Assembly: GCF_021654775.1 (NCBI RefSeq)
Contig: NZ_AP025343.1
Coordinates: forward strand, 2,137,501-2,201,500
DNA: 64,000 nt
From: Paenibacillus azoreducens
Lineage (GTDB): Bacteria > Bacillota > Bacilli > Paenibacillales > Paenibacillaceae
Reading direction: 5' to 3'
Shown: in pieces, positions 25,128-33,078 of the stretch
How the letters are laid out: every line of letters starts with the position of its first letter
How positions within the stretch are numbered: the stretch's first letter is position 1
The notes under the pieces: generated by a model
Seen by the model: the letters and a program-made list of their open reading frames with translations, nothing else
What the model was told of the DNA's origin: nothing
The model's database searches: none
Position numbers and translations under genes: made by a program

Positions 25128-27473
25128 ATGTATGACACAGCTTATTACGACGGCCGCGATCTGGGCTGCACTTATTCCGGAATGGAAAGCATATTTAGGC
25201 TTTGGGCGCCGGACGCCAGGAAGGTATCATTGGCTCTTTACCAAGATGCGGGCAGCTATAACTCCGAAGGAAAGGTAACCGACCATGCAGGCGGCCTTGA
25301 AATCGGCATGAAGGAATGGAAGGATGGCGTCTGGTTCCTCCGTTTCTTTGGCGATCTCGCAGGGCGGTATTATATGTATAAAATCGAAGGCCGGGATGGC
25401 GGCATCCGTTATGCCGCAGATCCGTATTCCCGCGCAGTCAGCGCTAATGGGGCAAGATCGGCCATCGTCGATTTGAAAGCTTGGAACCCGCCGGGATGGG
25501 AGGAAGATAAGCGGCCGCCTATGGAGAGTCTGCAGGATTCCGTGCTGTATGAGCTGCATGTGCGGGATTTTTCGGCGGACCCGGAAGCGGGTTTTAAGTA
25601 TAAAGGCAAATATAAAGCATTTACGGAAACAGGACTGCGCGATGATGAAGGAAATAAAATCGGCATCGACCATCTGGAGGAGCTTGGCGTTACGCATGTC
25701 CATCTGCTTCCGGTTTCCGATTTTCAAACGGTGAACGAGCTGCGGGTGGATGATCCGGATTCATCCGAGCCGAAATATAATTGGGGGTATGATCCGCAGC
25801 ATTATAATGTGCCGGAGGGCTCTTACGCAACCGATCCGCTTAAGCCGGGGGTGCGAATTCGCGAGTTTAAGGAAATGGTGATGGCTCTGCACCGCAAGGG
25901 TATCCGCGTCATTTTGGATGTGGTATATAACCACACGTACAACGTGGAAGAAGGTCCGTTTGAACCGGTTGTTCCGGGATATTATTATCGTAGGGATGCC
26001 GAGGGCAAGCTTGCGAACGGTTCAGGCGTCGGCAATGAGCTGGCAACGGAGCGACCGATGATGCGAAAATACATTTTGGATTCGGTCCGCTACTGGGCAG
26101 AGGAATATCATATTGACGGCTTCCGTTTTGATCTGATGGGATTGATGGATACGGACACGATCACGCAAATTGCCGATGAGATCCACCGCGAGGTGGACCC
26201 TTCGATATTGATTTACGGGGAGCCGTGGACAGGCGGAGAGACGCCTTTGCCTTTGCGGCAGCAAACGCTGAAAGGCACTCAAAGAAGCAAGGGGTTCTCC
26301 GTCTTTAACGATCATTTTCGCGCAGCGATTAAAGGCGACAGCGACGGGCAGGGGAAAGGGTTTGCCACAGGCCGGCCGGAAATGGAGGCGGAAATTATCG
26401 AGGGCATTAAAGGGGCTGTGCATGATTTTGCGGATTCACCGCTAGAAACGATCAATTATGTGACCGTCCATGATAATCTGAATTTGTGGGATAAAATTTT
26501 AAAGACGCAGGGCCAACAAATGGAAGCCGGATTTCAGGAAATCCGCGACGGGGAGCTGGTCGGCGGAGGAAGCTTACGGGAAATGGTGGAGCGGTCCGAA
26601 CCCTATCGAAGCGTAGACAAGGAGCATGTTCTGCAAAGCGAGACGGTAAAGAGGGCTATTTTGGCCAATGGCATCGTTCTGACCTCGCAGGGAATACCCA
26701 TGATTCAGGCCGGCGACGAACTGCTGCGCACGAAATACGGCGACCATAACAGCTACCGCAGCGGGGATATCGTCAATGCGATCCGTTGGGGAAACAAGCG
26801 GAAATTCAAACCGGTTTTCGATTATTACCGCGGACTGATCGAGCTCCGAAAAAACCATCCGGCCTTTCGCATGACCTCCAAAGAGCAGGTGGAAAAACAT
26901 TTGAAGATGCTTCGCAGCGAGGATAACACGGTGGCTTATATGCTGAAGGATTATGCGAATGGCGACGTTTGGAAAAATATTATTGTCGTTTATAACGCCA
27001 ACCGCCATGAAATCAACCTGGACATTCCGTTTTCCTTGACCGGATGGAAAGTGGCGGTGAACAGCAAACATGCCGGGAATGAGGCTTTGGACTGCATCGT
27101 GGATGAAGAAGTGGCCGTTGCCGGTTTGTCGATGATGGTGCTGTATGAAGAAGTAGGAGGCACGCCGCGCCAGGTTAAAAAAGTCGAAATTCAATATGAA
27201 CGTCCCGACGGCAAATACGATGGATGGAATTTATGGGTTTGGGGCACAGGTTATCACGAACGGCGGGTAGATTTCGAACGGATGGAAAACGGCAGGGCGG
27301 TCGCTTCATTTATCGTTCCGTCCCATGTCAAAAGAATCGGTTATATCGTGCGTTTGAATGATTGGGAAGCAAAAGATGTGGAGCGCGACTCTTACATTGA
27401 GCTTGGCCCTGGCCAAAGCGCCGCAACCGTGTTGATCCGCAGCGGTTCGGAGCATTCGAAAAAAATAAGCTGA
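25128..27473 (+). CDS. pulA: Type I pullulanase (GH13_14), intracellular, with C-terminal CBM41-like domain
   Basis: Cleaves alpha-1,6 bonds in pullulan, limit dextrins and glycogen. 781 residues, no signal peptide. Order: N-terminal CBM48-like domain (about 20-115, SIFRLWAPDARKVSLALYQD), then GH13 barrel with the type I pullulanase signature YNWGYDP (217-223). Catalytic residues are present: Asp335 in FRFDLMG, Glu365 in IYGEPW, Asp449 in TVHDNLN. After the usual C-terminal beta domain, residues about 685-770 (VEIQYERPDGKYDGWNLWVWG) resemble the starch-binding CBM41/PUD module that normally is N-terminal. GGTGGTG precedes the ATG. Single gene with its own terminator. Confidence 0.92.
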   Translation: MYDTAYYDGRDLGCTYSGMESIFRLWAPDARKVSLALYQDAGSYNSEGKVTDHAGGLEIGMKEWKDGVWFLRFFGDLAGRYYMYKIEGRDGGIRYAADPYSRAVSANGARSAIVDLKAWNPPGWEEDKRPPMESLQDSVLYELHVRDFSADPEAGFKYKGKYKAFTETGLRDDEGNKIGIDHLEELGVTHVHLLPVSDFQTVNELRVDDPDSSEPKYNWGYDPQHYNVPEGSYATDPLKPGVRIREFKEMVMALHRKGIRVILDVVYNHTYNVEEGPFEPVVPGYYYRRDAEGKLANGSGVGNELATERPMMRKYILDSVRYWAEEYHIDGFRFDLMGLMDTDTITQIADEIHREVDPSILIYGEPWTGGETPLPLRQQTLKGTQRSKGFSVFNDHFRAAIKGDSDGQGKGFATGRPEMEAEIIEGIKGAVHDFADSPLETINYVTVHDNLNLWDKILKTQGQQMEAGFQEIRDGELVGGGSLREMVERSEPYRSVDKEHVLQSETVKRAILANGIVLTSQGIPMIQAGDELLRTKYGDHNSYRSGDIVNAIRWGNKRKFKPVFDYYRGLIELRKNHPAFRMTSKEQVEKHLKMLRSEDNTVAYMLKDYANGDVWKNIIVVYNANRHEINLDIPFSLTGWKVAVNSKHAGNEALDCIVDEEVAVAGLSMMVLYEEVGGTPRQVKKVEIQYERPDGKYDGWNLWVWGTGYHERRVDFERMENGRAVASFIVPSHVKRIGYIVRLNDWEAKDVERDSYIELGPGQSAATVLIRSGSEHSKKIS

Positions 27474-27490
27474 CGGTTCATGACGCCGCG

Positions 27491-27515
27491 CCGCCCCGGA
27501 TAGGGGCGGTTTTTT
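27491..27515 (+). terminator. Intrinsic terminator after the pullulanase gene
   Basis: CCGCCCC ggata GGGGCGG followed by TTTTTT, 17 bases after the stop. Confidence 0.9.
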
Positions 27516-27517
27516 GA

Positions 27518-27625
27518 GATTATAGAGTCTATAAGTTTTAAGTGGAGCTTAAGTCATTTTATAATCGCAAGAAAACATCCGCCAAATACGGGCTGTTTTC
27601 TTAGAAAGTACGTCGAGATGTTTTT
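27518..27625. repeat. Post-terminator intergenic repeat (ATTATAGA type), copy 1
   Basis: Starts directly after the terminator T-run: GATTATA pairs with TATAATC about 40 bases later, and the unit ends in TTCTTAGAAAGTACGTCGA with a T-run. A homologous unit is at 43472-43572, also directly after a terminator. Confidence 0.65.
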
Positions 27626-27649
27626 CTTTCTTGATTTTCATGAAACTGC

Positions 27650-27677
27650 TTGCCCTTGAATTTCCAGGATTTATAAT
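27650..27677 (+). promoter_or_regulatory. Candidate promoter of the methyltransferase gene
   Basis: TTGCCC (27650-27655), 16-base spacer, TATAAT (27672-27677). Confidence 0.5.
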
Positions 27678-27707
27678 GAGTTTAGAAATGAAGGGAGGCG
27701 GCAAACT

Positions 27708-28430
27708 TTGAAAGAAAAAGTTCTGGGAGCTTACGCCAAACTCGCCAAAGATTATGAGCTGCATGTGGATGCCGAGAGCGGAGCCAATGCTTATTACGAG
27801 CGGCCGGCGATGCTGGCGTTTTTGCCCCAAGACATGACGGGCTGCTCCGTGCTTGATGCCGGATGCGCCGCAGGCTGGTACACGGAGCAGATGGCCGGGC
27901 GGGGAGCCGAAGTTGCAGCCATTGATGTCAGTCCCGAGATGGTGGAGGCCGCGCAAAGACGGGTTGGAAGCCGGGCCGGGGTGCAGGTGCAGGACTTAAG
28001 CGAAGCGCTTCCGTTTGCCGGCGAAACATTCGATTTGATCCTGAGCTCGCTAACCTTGCATTATGTTGAGGACTGGCAGCCTGTTTTTGCGGAATTCCGG
28101 CGCGTCTTGAAGCCGGGAGGACGGCTGCTGTTTTCAGTGCATCACCCTTTTATGGACTTTACGGTTTTTGACCGGCCGGATTATTTTGCCAGGGAGCTGA
28201 TTGTCGACCGCTGGACGAAAAAAGAAGTGGGAGAGGTGGAAGTCGCGTTCTACCGGAGACCGCTGCAAGAAATCATCAACACCACCACGGATTATTTTAT
28301 CTTGGATAAAATGATTGAACCCCTACCGGTAAAGGAATTTTTGGAACGTCTGCCGCAATCGGCAAAATTTTATGACCGTCTTTTGCATCGTCCTCATTTT
28401 TTGATTGTTGAGGCGCATAAAGTTTTGTGA
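27708..28430 (+). CDS. Class I SAM-dependent methyltransferase
   Basis: 240 residues with a Methyltransf_11 fold: motif I VLDAGCAAGWYTEQMAGRGA, motif II acidic VAAIDVSPEMVEAAQ, motif IV FDLILSSLTLHYVEDW, and motif V LKPGGRLLFSVHHP. These bind S-adenosylmethionine. The acceptor cannot be told; the general form fits small-molecule methyltransferases. It starts at TTG behind GGGAGG. Monocistronic, between the pullulanase and the thiamine genes, with no clear functional link to either. Confidence 0.85.
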   Translation: MKEKVLGAYAKLAKDYELHVDAESGANAYYERPAMLAFLPQDMTGCSVLDAGCAAGWYTEQMAGRGAEVAAIDVSPEMVEAAQRRVGSRAGVQVQDLSEALPFAGETFDLILSSLTLHYVEDWQPVFAEFRRVLKPGGRLLFSVHHPFMDFTVFDRPDYFARELIVDRWTKKEVGEVEVAFYRRPLQEIINTTTDYFILDKMIEPLPVKEFLERLPQSAKFYDRLLHRPHFLIVEAHKVL

Positions 28431-28445
28431 GGAGTCGCGAATGAT

Positions 28446-28474
28446 TTGACAAGTTGTGTATTCGGGGCTAAAGT
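28446..28474 (+). promoter_or_regulatory. Candidate promoter of the thi operon
   Basis: TTGACA (28446-28451), 17-base spacer, TAAAGT (28469-28474), about 30 bases before the TPP riboswitch. Confidence 0.6.
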
Positions 28475-28510
28475 AATACGTGAAGCAACTGTAAATCATT
28501 TTATATGAAA

Positions 28511-28601
28511 TCCACTGGGGGAGTCGCGACGAAAGCGGCTGAGACAAGGATACTTGGACCCTTTGAACCTGATCCGGATCATACCGGCGTAGGAAAGTGG
28601 A
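28511..28601 (+). promoter_or_regulatory. TPP riboswitch (THI element)
   Basis: All conserved blocks are present: ACTGGGGGAG, GCGGCTGAGACAAGGA, GACCCTTTGAACCTGATC, GATCATACCGGCGTAGGAAA. P1 is TCCACT (28511-28516) with AGTGGA (28596-28601). It heads tenA-thiM-thiE about 530 bases downstream and should switch the operon off when thiamine pyrophosphate is plentiful. Confidence 0.95.
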
Positions 28602-28757
28602 GTCGGACTTTACAAGTTCCGGTGGACATTTTTATGATATGGGAAAGGATGAACTTCAAGAATCCGCATCCTTATATCGCAAAAAGCAACCGCTAAAAGC
28701 GGTCTGTCTACTTTGGGAATACGTCGATAGACGTTTTCCTTAAGATGAACCTGATGA

Positions 28758-28786
28758 AGCCGCTCCATTTTCGGGGCGGCTTTTTT
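28758..28786 (+). terminator. Intrinsic terminator in the thi leader
   Basis: AGCCGCTCC attttc GGGGCGGCT followed by TTTTTT, 157 bases after the TPP aptamer. It may be the expression-platform terminator. A small ACGTC-GATA-GACGT hairpin with T's precedes it at about 28713-28730. Confidence 0.8.
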
Positions 28787-28813
28787 GACATATCAGACAG
28801 TATAAACTCTTAC

Positions 28814-29063
28814 GGGGTCCCCGCAAAGTAATCGGAATAGGCATCGAAGGTCACGCGTCACTTTGTGGGGTTGAATTTCCGGGGTCCCCGCAAAGTAATC
28901 GGAATAGGCATCGAAGGTCACGCGTCACTTTGTGGGGTTGAATGTCCGGGGTCCCCGTAAAGTAATCGGTATAATCTCAAAGGTCACTTAGTACTTTTGC
29001 TCCGCAAAAGCGCCCCCCTCTTCGAGAGTCGTCGGAATTCTTTCCGATACTCTTTGTGGGGTT
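28814..29063. repeat. Three tandem copies of the CCCCGCAAAG hairpin repeat in the thi leader
   Basis: Two short units of about 67 bp start at about 28814 and 28881 and carry GGGGTCCCCGCAAAGTAATC at the left and CACTTTGTGGGGTT at the right, which can pair. A third, longer unit (about 28948-29063) has TACTTTTGCTCCGCAAAAGC inserted and ends TCTTTCCGATACTCTTTGTG. Related units are at 42474-42668 and 52592-52766. The block lies between the thi terminator and tenA. Confidence 0.8.
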
Positions 29064-29131
29064 ATTTTGTATGCGGCCTTCGCGCCCCCCTGCTTGGATT
29101 TCATCCCAATTTCATGCGGAGGTGCAGATTT

Positions 29132-29827
29132 ATGAGGAGTTTTACGGAGGAACTGAGAAGCGAGGCGGAACCGATCTTCAAGGCGATTTTTGATCATCCG
29201 TTCGTCAGGGGGATTGCGGAAGGGTCTTTGCGAAAAGAGCAGCTGGTTCATTATGTAAAACAGGATTTTGAATATTTGAACGCTTTTATGCGAATATACG
29301 GAATTGCGATTTCCAAATGCGAGAGCCGTGAAACAATCGAGTTTTTTAACGAACAGATCTCGTTTATTCTGCACAGCGAAACGCATCCGCACAACAACTT
29401 CTGCCAAGTTGCCGGTGTTTCATATGAGGAAATGCAAGGTTATCCGCTTGCTCCGTCGGCAAGCCATTATACCCGGCATATGCTGGCTGTTGCCCATGAA
29501 GGGACGCTTGAAGATATTATGGCTGCGCTGCTGCCATGCCCATGGACCTATACCGAAATCGGCAAAAGATTGCTGGAGGAGATCCAACCTGATGCATCCC
29601 ATCCGTTTTATGACTGGATGCATTTTTACGGGGATATGGAAGACGGCGTCACCGGGCAGATGCGCAGACTGTTGGACGGGTGGGCAGAATCGTTAAGCCC
29701 GGCGCGAAAAAAACGTCTGAAAGAGCATTTTATGGCAAGTTGTCAGCTGGAATACTTGTTTTGGGACATGGCCTATCGTCTGGAAGAGTGGCCGGTAAAC
29801 ATGACGGAAGGGGAGAAGGTGGGATGA
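29132..29827 (+). CDS. tenA: Thiaminase II / aminopyrimidine aminohydrolase
   Basis: Hydrolyses 4-amino-5-aminomethyl-2-methylpyrimidine to salvage the thiamine pyrimidine. 231 residues, all-helical TenA fold: [44 protein letters not shown], the conserved cysteine in [15 protein letters not shown], and [15 protein letters not shown] at 29132 is used because GGAGGTG lies 8 bases upstream; the open frame continues 5' into the repeat but without a site. Its end overlaps thiM by 4 bases. First gene of tenA-thiM-thiE under a TPP riboswitch. Confidence 0.94.
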   Translation: MRSFTEELRSEAEPIFKAIFDHPFVRGIAEGSLRKEQLVHYVKQDFEYLNAFMRIYGIAISKCESRETIEFFNEQISFILHSETHPHNNFCQVAGVSYEEMQGYPLAPSASHYTRHMLAVAHEGTLEDIMAALLPCPWTYTEIGKRLLEEIQPDASHPFYDWMHFYGDMEDGVTGQMRRLLDGWAESLSPARKKRLKEHFMASCQLEYLFWDMAYRLEEWPVNMTEGEKVG

Positions 29828-30666
29828 CGGCGATATCGGAAATGCAGCTTCTTCCGCAGGAGATCAAACGGCGCCGGCCGCTCGTACATAACATCACGAA
29901 TGTGGTTGTGACGAATTTTACGGCTAACGGACTGCTGGCCGTCGGAGCATCCCCCGTCATGGCGTACGCGCGCGAGGAGGTTGCGGATATGGCGAAAATG
30001 GCAGGCGCCTTGGTGCTGAACCTGGGGACGCTGAGCGCGGAGCTGGTGGAAGCAGCGATTCTTGCCGGCCGCTCGGCCAACCAACATGGCGTTCCCGTGC
30101 TTCTCGATCCGGTGGGCGCAGGGGCAACGCCATTTCGAACCAAAGCGGCGCTGGAGATATTAAACAATGTCCGCGTCTCCTTGGTACGGGGCAATGCGGC
30201 CGAAGTGGCGAATTTGATCGGCGAAGCCGCCGCTATCAAAGGCGTCGATGCGGACGGCATGGAGGAGGCGGAAGCCCCGACCGATCTGGCGGCGCGGGCA
30301 GCGCATCGGATCGGAAGCGTCGTGGCCATTTCGGGCAGGGAAGACGTGATTACGGACGGCGAAACCGGATACGTGATCCACGGAGGCCACCCGATGCTGA
30401 CGCGGGTAACGGGAACCGGCTGCCTGCTCACATCCGTGATGGGAGCGTTTGCAGCGGTGGAGTCCGATATATTAAAAGCCGGAGCGGCAGGATTGGCTTT
30501 TTATGGCGCGGCGGCGGTCAGAGCATATGCAGCCGCTGGCAAGCGGGGGCCGGGGAGCTTCCAAACGGCATTTCTTGACGCTTTGGCCGAGATGGATCAA
30601 TTTCCGGTTGCGGAAGACGCTGTTATCCGCCACAAGATTCCAGCCGGAAGAGGGTTTCTGCAATGA
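29824..30666 (+). CDS. thiM: Hydroxyethylthiazole kinase
   Basis: Phosphorylates 4-methyl-5-(2-hydroxyethyl)thiazole in thiamine salvage. 280 residues. Blocks: [63 protein letters not shown], and [19 protein letters not shown] with the catalytic cysteine. The ATG overlaps the tenA stop (ATGA), so coupling is likely; longer in-frame starts lie inside tenA. Its stop overlaps thiE. Confidence 0.95.
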   Translation: MTAISEMQLLPQEIKRRRPLVHNITNVVVTNFTANGLLAVGASPVMAYAREEVADMAKMAGALVLNLGTLSAELVEAAILAGRSANQHGVPVLLDPVGAGATPFRTKAALEILNNVRVSLVRGNAAEVANLIGEAAAIKGVDADGMEEAEAPTDLAARAAHRIGSVVAISGREDVITDGETGYVIHGGHPMLTRVTGTGCLLTSVMGAFAAVESDILKAGAAGLAFYGAAAVRAYAAAGKRGPGSFQTAFLDALAEMDQFPVAEDAVIRHKIPAGRGFLQ

Positions 30667-31328
30667 TAAACCAACGGCAGATGAAAGAATACCTGCGGCT
30701 GTATCTGGTGCTTGGCAGCGTGAACTGCAAAACCGATCCCGCATCCGTGGTGGAGGAAGCCATCCGCGGCGGCGTGACGATGGTACAGTTTCGGGAAAAA
30801 GGGCGGCATGCACTAAAAGGAGAAGCCAAAAAGGAGCTGGCGATACGCATCCATTCGGTATGCCGCCGTTTCAAGGTCCCGCTGATCATCAATGACGATG
30901 TGGATCTGCTGTTGGAGATAGATGCGGAGGGGATCCATATCGGCCAGGAGGATGAGCCGGCGCATGAGGTGCGGGCGCGAATTGGCGATAAAATCTTGGG
31001 ACTTTCGGTTCATACGCCGAGGGAAGCAGAATTGACGGCAGCACAGCAGGTGGATTATTTGGGGGTCGGGCCGATTTATCCGACCACATCGAAAGAAGAT
31101 GCCCGCCAGCCCCGGGGACCGGAGATGCTGCGCGAAATCAGGTCCATCGGCACGCCGCTGCCTATGGTCGGAATCGGAGGAATTTCCGCGGAACGCGCGG
31201 CGGATGTGATTCGGGCCGGTGCGGATGGATTGGCGGTCATTTCAGCGATCACAGGTGCAGAAGACATATGCCAAGCCACCCGGAAGCTGGCTGAGGCAAT
31301 TCCGGTCATAGACCGCCACAATTCATGA
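30663..31328 (+). CDS. thiE: Thiamine phosphate synthase
   Basis: Joins HMP-PP and HET-P to make thiamine phosphate. 221 residues, TIM barrel: [81 protein letters not shown] overlap with thiM. Last gene of the salvage operon; thiD, needed to pyrophosphorylate HMP, is not here. An intrinsic terminator follows. Confidence 0.95.
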   Translation: MINQRQMKEYLRLYLVLGSVNCKTDPASVVEEAIRGGVTMVQFREKGRHALKGEAKKELAIRIHSVCRRFKVPLIINDDVDLLLEIDAEGIHIGQEDEPAHEVRARIGDKILGLSVHTPREAELTAAQQVDYLGVGPIYPTTSKEDARQPRGPEMLREIRSIGTPLPMVGIGGISAERAADVIRAGADGLAVISAITGAEDICQATRKLAEAIPVIDRHNS

Positions 31329-31371
31329 AGCAAGAACTGATCAAATCATTTCCCCACATTCATTGTTATTG

Positions 31372-31398
31372 GAACCTGCCGTTTGGCGGGTTCTTTTT
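31372..31398 (+). terminator. Intrinsic terminator of the thi operon
   Basis: GAACCTGCC gttt GGCGGGTTC followed by TTTTT. Confidence 0.9.
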
Positions 31399-31447
31399 CA
31401 TCCGTGCAAATCATTGGTTCTACTTGTGTTTGAAAGCCTCCGGTAAA

Positions 31448-31476
31448 TTGGGTTGGCTTCAAATTAGTGTTAGAAT
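31448..31476 (+). promoter_or_regulatory. Candidate promoter of the carboxylesterase gene
   Basis: TTGGGT (31448-31453), 17-base spacer, TAGAAT (31471-31476). Confidence 0.5.
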
Positions 31477-31513
31477 GTAAGCATTAGAGCTCACGAAGAA
31501 AGGGTGTACGAAT

Positions 31514-33001
31514 TTGGAAGAACTCATCATTCGCATACATTGCGGTCTTATTGAAGGCATTAAAGATAACGGCGTACGGGCCTGGCGGGGGATTCCATAT
31601 GCGCAGCCGCCTGTTGGAGAGCGGCGCTTCCGCAAACCCGCACCCGTCAAGCCCTGGACGGGAACAAGAAAAACGGAAACGCCTGGACCACTAGCGCCGC
31701 AGCCCGTAGATCCGGCCGGCGGGGCGTTTGGCCTCAAACGCGATACCTTCCCGCAGTCGGAGGACTGCTTGTATTTGAATGTATGGGTACCGGATATACC
31801 GGTGGAGGAGCCGCTGCCGGTCATGGTTTGGATTCACGGCGGAGCGTTTGTAACCGGCGGAGGCGGATTGCCGATTTATGACGGTTCCGAGCTGGCGCGC
31901 CGGGGCGGCTTGATCGTCGTCTCTCTAAGTTACCGGCTTGGGCCGTTTGGGTTTGTCCATTTGGGTCCCTTTTCCGGGGAAGGGGAAGACAGATATGTCA
32001 GCAATGCCGGACTTCTGGATCAGATTGCTGCGCTTGAATGGATTCAAAACAATATCGCCGCATTTGGCGGTGACCCGAAGCAGGTGACTGTGTTCGGCGA
32101 ATCGGCCGGGAGCATGAGCATCGCCGCATTACTCGCCATGCCTGCCGCCAAAGGCCTGTTCTGCCGCGCAATTATGCAGAGCGGCGCTTCGCAGGCGCTT
32201 CCGGACCGGAATGGCCGAATTCTGGCGCAGAACCTGCTTGACGAGCTTGGCGTTCCGCAGGATGACCTGGACAAGCTTGCTTCGATTCCGACGGAGGAAA
32301 TCATGCGGGCAGGCAACAAGCTGAAGCAGGCGGCAGGAGCCGGAGCAGTGATGCTTTTCCAGCCTGTCATTGACGTCAAGGAGCTGCCTCTTTCTCCGCT
32401 TGAGGCTGTTGCCCAAGGCGCGGCCGCGGGAATTGAAGTGATCATCGGCACCAACCGCGACGAAGGAGCGCTGTTTATTAAAGATGGCATGCCGCTTTTG
32501 GCAGAGGAGGAGAACGCCAAAGCTTATGTTGCGGTTACGGGCGCCCCGGAAGCGGAATCCTGGATCAGGGATTATCCGTTAACGGTCGATGGACAGCGCG
32601 AGGCCATGACCGAGCTGTACTTCTGGAGGTCGTCGCTGCAATTTGCCGATGCCCAGTTAAAGCATGCGCCTGTATGGATGTACCGTTTCGATTTCGGCAT
32701 GACTCCGGGGCATCCTTTGCTGGGCAAGGCATTCCATTCGGCGGAGATTCCGTTTGTGCTCCACAATCTGGATCTTCTTCAGTCTGCCGGAACTCCGGTA
32801 GATGAAAGAATGCGGAGCGTGGCGGAACAGATGGTGAATGCCTGGGCAGCCTTTGCAAGGAGCGGTAATCCTTCGACAGAAGGCTTGGATTGGCCGGCTT
32901 ATCGCGAGGATCAGCGGTGGACGATGGTTTTTGCGGAAGAAAGCAGGGTTGTCCGCGACCCCGAAGCCGAAAAGCGCCGAAAGCTGACCGGAAAAAATTA
33001 A
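31514..33001 (+). CDS. Type B carboxylesterase (para-nitrobenzyl esterase-like)
   Basis: Alpha/beta-hydrolase of 495 residues. Oxyanion-hole segment PVMVWIHGGAFVTGGG, nucleophile elbow TVFGESAGSMS, and a later GTNRDEGALF with the acidic triad residue; the catalytic histidine is likely in the GKAFHSAEIPFVL region. The early SEDCLYLNVW is the carboxylesterase B signature 2. No signal peptide, so cytoplasmic like B. subtilis PnbA. It starts at TTG with AAAGGGTG upstream. Substrate unknown; monocistronic. Confidence 0.9.
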   Translation: MEELIIRIHCGLIEGIKDNGVRAWRGIPYAQPPVGERRFRKPAPVKPWTGTRKTETPGPLAPQPVDPAGGAFGLKRDTFPQSEDCLYLNVWVPDIPVEEPLPVMVWIHGGAFVTGGGGLPIYDGSELARRGGLIVVSLSYRLGPFGFVHLGPFSGEGEDRYVSNAGLLDQIAALEWIQNNIAAFGGDPKQVTVFGESAGSMSIAALLAMPAAKGLFCRAIMQSGASQALPDRNGRILAQNLLDELGVPQDDLDKLASIPTEEIMRAGNKLKQAAGAGAVMLFQPVIDVKELPLSPLEAVAQGAAAGIEVIIGTNRDEGALFIKDGMPLLAEEENAKAYVAVTGAPEAESWIRDYPLTVDGQREAMTELYFWRSSLQFADAQLKHAPVWMYRFDFGMTPGHPLLGKAFHSAEIPFVLHNLDLLQSAGTPVDERMRSVAEQMVNAWAAFARSGNPSTEGLDWPAYREDQRWTMVFAEESRVVRDPEAEKRRKLTGKN

Positions 33002-33078
33002 ACCATGTTGCAGGCTGGCGGATCGCCTGTTTCTGTTTTCCATAATTTTTGAGAATAATATGCTCAAGGAGGCATGGA

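Noticed and set aside
28997..29131. Extended N-terminus for tenA
   Set aside because: The extra 45 codons are encoded by the intergenic repeat and lack a ribosome site; GGAGGTG supports the ATG at 29132.
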